In this document: positions 1 to 5,660 of the stretch, one piece after another
How the letters are laid out: every line of letters begins with the position of its first letter
How positions within the stretch are numbered: position 1 is the stretch's first letter
Assembly (NCBI GenBank): GCA_947038745.1
Contig: CAMQXE010000016.1
Span: 1-12,479, forward strand
Direction of reading: 5' to 3'
Length of the DNA: 12,479 nt
Source: an uncultured Propionibacteriaceae bacterium
GTDB taxonomy: Bacteria > Actinomycetota > Actinomycetes > Propionibacteriales > Propionibacteriaceae
Notes under the pieces: model-generated
Told to the model about the DNA's origin: nothing
Seen by the model: only the letters and a program-made list of their open reading frames with translations
The model's database searches: none
Made by a program: the position numbers and the translations under genes

Positions 1-1
1 G

Positions 2-1357
2 GCCGACATTGAAGACCGTGGATGCTCATTTGCCCAGCAGCACCCAGACTATGTCGGTGCGCAGATCGCCAAGACCAATCACGAATCTATCGCCACCATC
101 ATGTACACCTCGGGCACGACGGGGTTACCTAAAGGAGTGGTGAGCACCCACGGCGCCTGGATTTATTTGGCCCATGCTCTTGGTCTATGGCCCATTATCG
201 GTGAGGACGATGTTCACCTGCTCTGGCTGCCGATGTCGCATGCCTTTGGTAAAGCACTGGTCCTAGTCGGCACGCTGACCAGCACAAAGTTTGCCGTCGA
301 TGGTCGTCCAGACAAGATCTTTGACAATCTCAAGACGGTGCGTCCGACGATGATGTGTGGCGTTCCACGGGTCTTTGAGAAGGTCCGTGCAGCAGCGATC
401 ACCGGATCACGCCAAGGGTCGTTGAAGAGCCGGGCAGCGCAGTGGGCTTTCCACGTCGGGCGTGAAGCCTACCCATATCGCAGCGCCGGAAAGACCATGC
501 CACCAGCACTCGCTGCACGCTACCGGCTTGCTGACAAGATGGTATTCAGCAAGCTACGGGCACTTTTCGGTGGGCGATTGCGCTTCTGCATCTCTGGTTC
601 AGCAAAGCTCAGCCCTCAGGTCCAGCAGTGGTTCTACAACGCTGGTGTGCCGATTTATGAAGGTTACGGTGCGACCGAAGCCTGCGCCGTTGATTTCTTT
701 AACCATCCGCCGACGCCGTATTTCGGCACAGTCGGCCCACAGATACCTGGGTCCTGGGTTCGGATCGACGACGATGGCGAGATCTTGTTCAAAGCTCCTT
801 GCGTGATGCAGGGCTACCTCAATAATCCAGAAAAAACAGCGGAAGCTATCACATCAGATGGGTACTTACGCACTGGCGATATTGGACATTGGGACGAGCA
901 CCGTAATCTCATCATCACTGACCGCAAGAAGGATCTCATCAAGACCTCTGGCGGTAAATACATCGCGCCTAGTGACGTAGAAGCAGCAATTACTGCGAAC
1001 TGTCCCTACGTCGCTCATGCTGTAGTCGCAGGGGAGGGTAAGAAATATGCGGTGGCTCTTCTCACTCTCGATGAACCTGCGCTTATGACGTGGGCTAGTA
1101 AGCGCAAGATCACGAAATCATATGCTGAACTCACCCAATTACCCGAGATTCATGCATCAATTAAGCGCTATGTAGAGAAAGCCAACAGCAAGTTGGGCTC
1201 CTGGGAAACGGTCAAGCAGTTTGCCATTCTGGACCATGATCTCACCATCGAAGATGGTTCCATTACTCCAAATATGAAGATTCGTCGAGCTAAGGTGATT
1301 GCAGAACATGCCAATATCATCGCTGGTCTCTATGACGAGGATGACAAACTCGATTAG
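2..1357 (+). CDS. Long-chain acyl-CoA synthetase (AMP-forming), 5' truncated by window edge
   Basis: This is the C-terminal 451 residues of an adenylate-forming fatty acid CoA ligase. The frame is open from base 2, so the true start lies outside the window; the ATG at 101 is internal, inside the first conserved motif. Family knowledge: it activates a fatty acid to acyl-AMP with ATP, then transfers it to CoA. Visible motifs, numbered in the fragment, are the phosphate-binding loop YTSGTTGLPKG (35-45), the adenine-binding YGATE (222-226), TGD followed by DRKKD (307-311), the hinge-side GGKYIAP (317-323), and a C-terminal PNMKIRR whose lysine (about 426) sits where the adenylation lysine is expected. 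The RKKDLIKTSGGK pattern is typical of the FadD15/long-chain group rather than acetyl-CoA synthetase. It runs tail to tail into the MarR gene with one base between stops, and I see no terminator hairpin there. The exact chain length preference cannot be read from sequence. Confidence 0.93.
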   Translation, partial: ADIEDRGCSFAQQHPDYVGAQIAKTNHESIATIMYTSGTTGLPKGVVSTHGAWIYLAHALGLWPIIGEDDVHLLWLPMSHAFGKALVLVGTLTSTKFAVDGRPDKIFDNLKTVRPTMMCGVPRVFEKVRAAAITGSRQGSLKSRAAQWAFHVGREAYPYRSAGKTMPPALAARYRLADKMVFSKLRALFGGRLRFCISGSAKLSPQVQQWFYNAGVPIYEGYGATEACAVDFFNHPPTPYFGTVGPQIPGSWVRIDDDGEILFKAPCVMQGYLNNPEKTAEAITSDGYLRTGDIGHWDEHRNLIITDRKKDLIKTSGGKYIAPSDVEAAITANCPYVAHAVVAGEGKKYAVALLTLDEPALMTWASKRKITKSYAELTQLPEIHASIKRYVEKANSKLGSWETVKQFAILDHDLTIEDGSITPNMKIRRAKVIAEHANIIAGLYDEDDKLD

Positions 1358-1358
1358 C

Positions 1359-1814
1359 TCAGTCAGCAGCCAGCACAGCTTGGAGCGCTCTCCCCATTGC
1401 CTTAAAGTCTTCAGGATCAACCACGTCGATCAGTGATGCGCGTACTGATTCAACATGGATCGGTGCAGCTTCGACGAGAACATCCCAGCCATGATCAGTC
1501 AGGTGAGCTGTGATACCGCGGCGGTCACAAGCTACCTGGCGCCGTTCGACTAGCCCCGCGTGCTCCATACGCGTAATTGTGTGTGTAAGCCGCGAGCGGG
1601 ACTGATGGACCTGATCTGCAAGATCTGACATTCGTACCTGGCGTCCGGGCGCTTCTGACAGTTGCACTAGCACTTCGTACTCAGACAGGTCTAGGCCGAT
1701 CGGTCGTAGCGCCGCGTTAAGTTTTGTATTCAGCAACGAGCTTGCCATCAGATAAGCACGCCAGATGAACTGCTGCTCATCATCGAGCCAGCGAGGTTCC
1801 TCATTCGTATTCAC
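1359..1814 (-). CDS. MarR-family transcriptional regulator
   Basis: A 151-residue protein of usual MarR length, expected to act as a DNA-binding dimer that releases DNA when a small ligand binds. The N-terminal helices run to about residue 50. The helix-turn-helix follows (RMSDLADQVHQSRSRLTHTI, about 61-80, with the recognition helix from 71). The wing carries the family-typical DRRG at 97-100, and a C-terminal dimer helix ends at the stop. The start is GTG at 1814. No Shine-Dalgarno sequence precedes it, but a TATACT -10 box ends six bases upstream, so the mRNA is probably leaderless. The gene is divergent from an acyl-CoA thioesterase and convergent with an acyl-CoA ligase, so a role in controlling acyl-CoA genes is inferred. 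The ligand is unknown, and regulation of antibiotic or oxidative stress genes cannot be excluded. Confidence 0.92.
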   Translation of the reverse strand: MNTNEEPRWLDDEQQFIWRAYLMASSLLNTKLNAALRPIGLDLSEYEVLVQLSEAPGRQVRMSDLADQVHQSRSRLTHTITRMEHAGLVERRQVACDRRGITAHLTDHGWDVLVEAAPIHVESVRASLIDVVDPEDFKAMGRALQAVLAAD

Positions 1815-1820
1815 GCGTGA

Positions 1821-1826
1821 AGTATA
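1821..1826 (-). promoter_or_regulatory. Predicted -10 box of the MarR gene (leaderless)
   Basis: TATACT on the minus strand, followed by six bases and then the GTG start at 1814. A transcript beginning about seven bases after the box would start on the first base of the start codon. No good TTGACA-like -35 is seen at 16-18 bases, which is common for actinobacterial promoters. Confidence 0.55.
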
Positions 1827-1864
1827 GAAGATCGAAAGGCATAGCGAGAAAGTAACCTATGGAA

Positions 1865-1886
1865 GTGTTGAGTAGCTCACCAACAC
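1865..1886. promoter_or_regulatory. Candidate MarR operator palindrome
   Basis: A 22-bp interrupted palindrome: GTGTTG, ten bases with AGCT at the exact centre, then CAACAC. Sixteen of the 22 positions are symmetric. It lies in the divergent region between the MarR gene and the thioesterase gene, which suits a MarR dimer site in size and location. Binding by this particular MarR protein is inference. Confidence 0.5.
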
Positions 1887-1923
1887 CAGCACTACTCCTA
1901 CAAGACTGGGTATGTGACGAGGC

Positions 1924-1929
1924 TAGACT
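1924..1929 (+). promoter_or_regulatory. Possible -10 box of the thioesterase gene
   Basis: TAGACT, which matches the TANNCT boxes of neighbouring genes. A start of transcription near 1936 would leave a short leader carrying the purine-rich Shine-Dalgarno at 1947-1956 and would place the upstream GTG at 1914 outside the mRNA. No convincing -35 is seen. Confidence 0.35.
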
Positions 1930-1946
1930 GGCAAAAGATAAGTGAT

Positions 1947-1956
1947 GGGGAGAAGG
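1947..1956 (+). promoter_or_regulatory. Ribosome binding site that favours the GTG start at 1962
   Basis: GGGGAGAAGG ends five bases before GTG 1962. The alternative in-frame GTG at 1914 has no such element, so this site decides the start. Confidence 0.6.
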
Positions 1957-1961
1957 AAATA

Positions 1962-2828
1962 GTGACAGCAGAGATTGAGGTGGCATTGCGCTGGGGCGAT
2001 CTAGACGCGCAAGGCCATATCAACAACGTGACTTATTTAGAGTTACTCCAAGAAGCGCGGGTTCAGTTCTTGCATCAAGGCGGTCTGTCGCTACTCGATG
2101 ATGGGGTCGTGGTTACTTCACATCAGGTGGAGTACCTTGCTCCAGTCGCCGATATTGCGGTTCCAGTGCAGATAAAGATCCATGCCGAAGATATTGGTGG
2201 TGCTCGCTTCGTACTGGCATACACCGTCACACACCAAGATCAGATCGTGCTACGCGCCCGCACATCCTGTGCCCCGTTTGATTTTGAGAGCGCTAGCTTG
2301 CGGCGGCTGGGAACAGATGAGCGTCTATTCTTGGAGGCTCACGCTGCGCAATCGCTAAATCTCCGCGAAGTCGTCCATATAGATCTGCAAGGCCAAGGTT
2401 ATGTGACGCCACTTACCGTGCGCTGGTCTGATCAAGATTCCTACCACCACATCAATAATGTGGAGTACTACGGTTACCTTCAAGAAGCCCGAATTAAGTT
2501 CACGACGATGGTTGCTCCAAGCGCAGCTAGATCCGGTGCTGGTGAGGCCAGCTATTTGTGGCTCGTGGCACGGCAAGATGTGGACTACCTCAGCCAGATG
2601 TTCTACCGGCGTGAGCCATATTATGTGCGCTCGGCTGTGGCCAAGCTCGGGCAAACTTCGGTGACGATCGTGAGCGAGATCATCGACGCTGATACTACAC
2701 ATGCACGAGTCCTCGCCCGCTCAACAGCGGTGCTGGTGTGCTGCGATGCTCATGGCCCCTGCGCGCTTCCGGAGAGTTTGCGTGTGGGATTGGCGCCTTA
2801 CACCGTGCCTAACACCGGCGATAGGTGA
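1962..2828 (+). CDS. Tandem hotdog (4HBT-like) acyl-CoA thioesterase
   Basis: A 288-residue cytoplasmic protein made of two hotdog-fold thioesterase domains in one chain, expected to hydrolyse acyl-CoA to free acid and CoA. Domain one (about 1-115) has RWGDLDAQGHINN at 10-22. Domain two (about 145-275) has RWSDQDSYHHINN at 154-166. In each, the second aspartate (15 and 159) aligns with the catalytic Asp17 of Pseudomonas 4-hydroxybenzoyl-CoA thioesterase, so both halves look potentially active. The start is GTG 1962, chosen because a strong Shine-Dalgarno precedes it; starting at GTG 1914 would add 16 residues with no homology to the fold. It is divergent from the MarR gene and its last 20 bases overlap the 3' end of pyrC on the other strand. 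The acyl substrate is not readable. A YbgC/FadM-like role in fatty acid turnover fits the adjacent ligase. Confidence 0.88.
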   Translation: MTAEIEVALRWGDLDAQGHINNVTYLELLQEARVQFLHQGGLSLLDDGVVVTSHQVEYLAPVADIAVPVQIKIHAEDIGGARFVLAYTVTHQDQIVLRARTSCAPFDFESASLRRLGTDERLFLEAHAAQSLNLREVVHIDLQGQGYVTPLTVRWSDQDSYHHINNVEYYGYLQEARIKFTTMVAPSAARSGAGEASYLWLVARQDVDYLSQMFYRREPYYVRSAVAKLGQTSVTIVSEIIDADTTHARVLARSTAVLVCCDAHGPCALPESLRVGLAPYTVPNTGDR

Positions 2829-4077
2829 CCCGGCCAGCTGCCATAGTCAAAACAACTGGATCGGGTAGATCTAAACCGGCAAAAGGACAGTTACGTGATT
2901 TGGATAGTGATAGCTCAGGTGCGACGATTGCCCTAGCAGTTGGATCAAGTAAAACCAGATCAGCACGGGCACCCACCGATAGCGGATCACCAGTTTCAAG
3001 TCCACCAATGGTGCGCGGCGTATTCGACATGATGCGCGCAACATCAGCCCAGCCCAACAAACCAGGATTGACGAAAACATCCATGATCACGGCAAGCGCC
3101 TGCTCGATATTGATCATGCCGAAGGCAGCAGAGCTAAGCGGGAGGCACTTATCTTTGGCCGGATGCGGCGCATGGTCGGTACCGATGACGTCGATAGTGC
3201 CGTCGAGTACGCCCTGCCGCACTGCCTCGACATGCTCGTCGGTACGTAGCGGGGGATTGACCTTGTAGACCGGATCGAGGCTACGTAGCCGCTCGGTTGT
3301 GAGATAGAGGTGGTGGGGGGTTGCTTCGGCCGTGACGCGGATACCTTTACGTTTGGCCCAACGGACGATCTCTACTGACTCAGCGGTGGAGAGATGACAA
3401 ACATGAAGCCTGGCCCCAGTGAGCTTAGCTAGCTGAACATCTCGGGCGATGATGACTGATTCGGCTTCAGCAGGCCAACCTAAAAGACCAAGATCATGCG
3501 AAATCTGTGATTCATGGACGACGGCCTCAGCCGGGGCAAGGTTATGGTCCTGGGAATGTTGCGCAACGAACCCGTCGAAGCGCGCAACCTGCTCGAATGC
3601 TTCACGCATGAGCTGAGCATTCATGACACATTTGCCGTCGTCTGAGAACATTCGAGTGCCATAAGCGGCATGCATTCCGGCAATATCAGACAGGCTTTCA
3701 CCTGCAAGGCCGCGCGTGATTGCCCCGATGGGAATAACCCGAGCAAGGGCGTCACGAGCAGCGATATTTACAATTGTTGCGACCCGCTCTGGGGTATCTG
3801 TAACCGGGGATAGATTAGCCATACAAAAGACTGTGGTGTAACCGCCCTTAGCCGCTGCAGCAGTACCGGTGGCGATAGTCTCAGCTTCTTCTTTTCCAGG
3901 CTCGCGCAGATGCGTATGCAGATCAACTAATCCAGGAAGAGCCACCAGGCCACTCGCATCGAACAGCTCTGGATTTGGGCCTAGATCATCAGGCGCAACG
4001 ATTCGACCGTCACGGATAGCAAGGGCAGTAGAGCTACCGTCAGGGCGCAGCGCCCCGGAAATGAGCAAGCTAGGCAT
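2809..4077 (-). CDS. pyrC: Dihydroorotase (type I)
   Basis: This enzyme closes carbamoyl-aspartate to dihydroorotate, the third step of de novo UMP synthesis. The protein is 422 residues, normal for type I. Zinc and catalytic positions are visible: D52-L-H54-T-H56-L-R58, the DDGK block at 146-149 (type I enzymes carry a bridging aspartate here instead of a carbamylated lysine), H174 in AQHSQD, H228 in CHLST, the VNPPLR block at 273-278, and D301-H-A-P-H305 with the catalytic aspartate. A GARADLVLLDP segment near the C-terminus is typical of the amidohydrolase superfamily. The ATG at 4077 gives the expected MPSLLISGAL opening. It has only a GGAG two bases away as Shine-Dalgarno, which is too close, but a TAGACT box seven bases upstream suits a leaderless mRNA. 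Unusually, it is separate from pyrB and carAB here; its upstream neighbour is guaB1. Confidence 0.95.
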   Translation of the reverse strand: MPSLLISGALRPDGSSTALAIRDGRIVAPDDLGPNPELFDASGLVALPGLVDLHTHLREPGKEEAETIATGTAAAAKGGYTTVFCMANLSPVTDTPERVATIVNIAARDALARVIPIGAITRGLAGESLSDIAGMHAAYGTRMFSDDGKCVMNAQLMREAFEQVARFDGFVAQHSQDHNLAPAEAVVHESQISHDLGLLGWPAEAESVIIARDVQLAKLTGARLHVCHLSTAESVEIVRWAKRKGIRVTAEATPHHLYLTTERLRSLDPVYKVNPPLRTDEHVEAVRQGVLDGTIDVIGTDHAPHPAKDKCLPLSSAAFGMINIEQALAVIMDVFVNPGLLGWADVARIMSNTPRTIGGLETGDPLSVGARADLVLLDPTARAIVAPELSLSKSRNCPFAGLDLPDPVVLTMAAGRVTYRRC

Positions 4078-4110
4078 AGCTCCAAGTCTAAGCCGGAGCT
4101 ATGCCTAGCT
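4068..4110. repeat. Perfect 16-bp inverted repeat around the pyrC start
   Basis: Arms 4068-4083 and 4095-4110 are exact reverse complements, separated by an 11-base loop (4084-4094). The pyrC ATG (4075-4077) lies within one arm, and the predicted -10 box lies in the loop. Each arm is itself a near palindrome (AGCTA, four bases, TAGCT; 12 of 14 positions symmetric). It begins about 18 bases after the guaB1 stop. No T-run follows the pyrC-side arm, so a simple terminator is unlikely. It could be an operator pair or an RNA hairpin that hides the start codon. Confidence 0.75.
4085..4090 (-). promoter_or_regulatory. Predicted -10 box of pyrC (leaderless)
   Basis: TAGACT on the minus strand, followed by seven bases and the ATG. 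It sits in the loop between the two arms of the inverted repeat. No clear -35 element is visible. Confidence 0.5.
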
Positions 4111-4128
4111 AGAGGCTGGGTGAGTCTG

Positions 4129-5577
4129 CTACCAACTCTGCGTACGGGGGCGTCCTTCGTCATAGCCCGATGCTGCCTGAATCCCGACGATAGCGCGCTC
4201 GTGGAGCTTGCTAATGCTGGCTGCTCCGGCATAGGTGCAGGCTGAGCGGACACCGGCTGTAATTGAATCGAGGAGATCCTCTACGCCTGGGCGAGCCGGG
4301 TCGAGGAACATTTTGGACTGCGAAATGCCTTCTTCAAATAGTGACAAGCGCGCCCGATCATAGGCGCCCTTGCTGCGACTACGATTGCGGACTGCACGCG
4401 AAGATGCCATTCCGAAGGATTCTTTGTACATCCGGCCGTCTGCCGAATGCATGAGTTCGCCGGTTGATTCCAGCGTTCCTGCAAACCAGGAGCCCAGCAT
4501 GACGCTTGCAGCGCCGCCTGCTAGCGCTAAAGCGACGTCGCGGGGGTACTTGACGCCACCATCGGCCCAGACATGCGCACCAAGCTGTTGCGCGGCATCA
4601 GAACACTCCAAGACGGCAGAGAATTGTGGGCGTCCTACGCCAGTCTGCATTCGAGTCGTACACATTGCACCAGGGCCAACGCCAACCTTAACGATGTCAG
4701 CACCAGCCTCAATGAGATCAACAGCTCCAGCAGCCGCAACAACGTTACCGGCAGCGATCGGGATACGACGGCCAGTGGCTTGTTCAAAGTCATTTCGAGC
4801 AGCGGCGGCCAGAGCTAATGCTGCAAACATCCGGTCTTGGTGTCCGTGCGCGGTATCGACGACGAGTACATCGGCACCTAGCCCAAGAACAAAGTCGCAC
4901 TTAGCACGCACATCTCCATTGATTCCAACAGCAACACCCATCATGAGGTTTCCAGACGGATCTAGCGCAGGGGAATAAATACCCGAGCGTAGTAGCCCCT
5001 TGCGAGTCATGCAGCCAACTAGCGATGTGCCATCCATTACTGGCGCGTAGTCGACATGACGATCAGTAAGCAGATCAAAGGCATTGCGAAGGTCCAGATC
5101 AGCATCCAGGGTAAGGAAATCTGGGGTCATAATGTCGCGGGCAGTGGTGTAGCGATCTACACCCTCACAATCTGCGAGATTGATGATGCCAAGCACATCA
5201 TCTTTTTCTACGACAATGGCATATCCCTGTGCTCGCTTGAGGATGAGGTTACGTACATGGCCGACCGGGTCATGCGGATCAACGGTGATGGGAGTCTCAA
5301 AGACTGGGTGTACCCGGCCAAAGGTCTTGCGTAGCTCCGCCTCGTCATAGTCTTGCGGCAAAATAGCAACAGCTCCACGGCGAGCTACAGTTTCGGCCAT
5401 ACGACGTCCCGAAACCGCCGTCATATTGGCAACGACGATAGGAATTGTTGTTCCCACGCCATCAGGACTTGATAGATCAACATCAAGGCGGCTGCTGACC
5501 CCAGAGCGCGACGGCACCATGAAGACATCGTTGTAGGTCAGGTCGTAGCTAGGCCGAATCCCATTGAGAAAATTCAC
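4129..5577 (-). CDS. guaB1: GuaB1-family IMP dehydrogenase-related protein (probable GMP reductase)
   Basis: A 482-residue TIM-barrel enzyme of the IMPDH/GMP reductase superfamily. The actinobacterial GuaB1 branch, long annotated as an IMP dehydrogenase relative, has been shown in mycobacteria to be a GMP reductase converting GMP to IMP with NADPH, so this role is assigned by family. The N-terminus has the superfamily opening SYDLTYNDVFMVPSRS (10-25). Paired CBS domains occupy about 95-205 and are a likely nucleotide-sensing module. The catalytic loop GPGAMCTTRMQTGVG (301-315) has the nucleophile Cys306. WADGGVKYPRDVALALAGGA (337-356) binds phosphate. The start is GTG at 5577 with no Shine-Dalgarno; a TAAACT box six bases upstream suggests a leaderless mRNA. 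It follows the pepN terminator and precedes pyrC by about 50 bases. True IMP dehydrogenase is the alternative, but the MCTTRMQTG loop argues for GuaB1. Confidence 0.9.
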   Translation of the reverse strand: MNFLNGIRPSYDLTYNDVFMVPSRSGVSSRLDVDLSSPDGVGTTIPIVVANMTAVSGRRMAETVARRGAVAILPQDYDEAELRKTFGRVHPVFETPITVDPHDPVGHVRNLILKRAQGYAIVVEKDDVLGIINLADCEGVDRYTTARDIMTPDFLTLDADLDLRNAFDLLTDRHVDYAPVMDGTSLVGCMTRKGLLRSGIYSPALDPSGNLMMGVAVGINGDVRAKCDFVLGLGADVLVVDTAHGHQDRMFAALALAAAARNDFEQATGRRIPIAAGNVVAAAGAVDLIEAGADIVKVGVGPGAMCTTRMQTGVGRPQFSAVLECSDAAQQLGAHVWADGGVKYPRDVALALAGGAASVMLGSWFAGTLESTGELMHSADGRMYKESFGMASSRAVRNRSRSKGAYDRARLSLFEEGISQSKMFLDPARPGVEDLLDSITAGVRSACTYAGAASISKLHERAIVGIQAASGYDEGRPRTQSW

Positions 5578-5583
5578 TAGAAA

Positions 5584-5589
5584 AGTTTA
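5584..5589 (-). promoter_or_regulatory. Predicted -10 box of guaB1 (leaderless)
   Basis: TAAACT on the minus strand, then six bases to the GTG start at 5577. A TTGCGT that could serve as -35 lies 19 bases further upstream (5609-5614), touching the end of the pepN terminator, so terminator and promoter are packed back to back. Confidence 0.55.
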
Positions 5590-5613
5590 CCGTTTCTGTC
5601 GCTAGAAAACGCA

Positions 5614-5647
5614 ATGCTGGCTCTCGACTGTCATCGAGAGCCAGCAT
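5614..5647 (-). terminator. Rho-independent terminator of pepN
   Basis: A perfect 14-bp stem (5614-5627 with 5634-5647) and a 6-base loop, starting 13 bases after the pepN stop. On the minus strand the stem is followed by TGCGTTTTC, a short T-run. It isolates pepN from the downstream guaB1 promoter. Confidence 0.8.
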
Positions 5648-5660
5648 CACAAGGAAATAA

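Noticed and set aside
101..1357. ATG 101 as the true start of the acyl-CoA ligase
   Set aside because: It falls inside the conserved phosphate-binding motif, and the frame is open upstream to the window edge, so the gene is truncated by the window.
1914..1961. GTG 1914 as start of the thioesterase
   Set aside because: It has no Shine-Dalgarno, and the added 16 residues do not belong to the hotdog fold; GTG 1962 has a strong site.
2825..3268. 147-residue plus-strand frame opposite pyrC
   Set aside because: It overlaps conserved dihydroorotase motifs, and its serine/arginine/threonine-rich translation shows no domain.
4068..4110. The inverted repeat read as a guaB1 terminator
   Set aside because: The arms are long, but the sequence after the pyrC-side arm has no T-run and includes the pyrC coding start, so a classical terminator is unlikely. 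Kept as an operator or RNA hairpin instead.
4370..5334. Open frames on the plus strand opposite guaB1 (4370-4978 and 5056-5334)
   Set aside because: They lie wholly within the well-supported guaB1 frame, have low-complexity serine/alanine/threonine-rich or patternless translations, and no ribosome binding site; they are antisense shadows.
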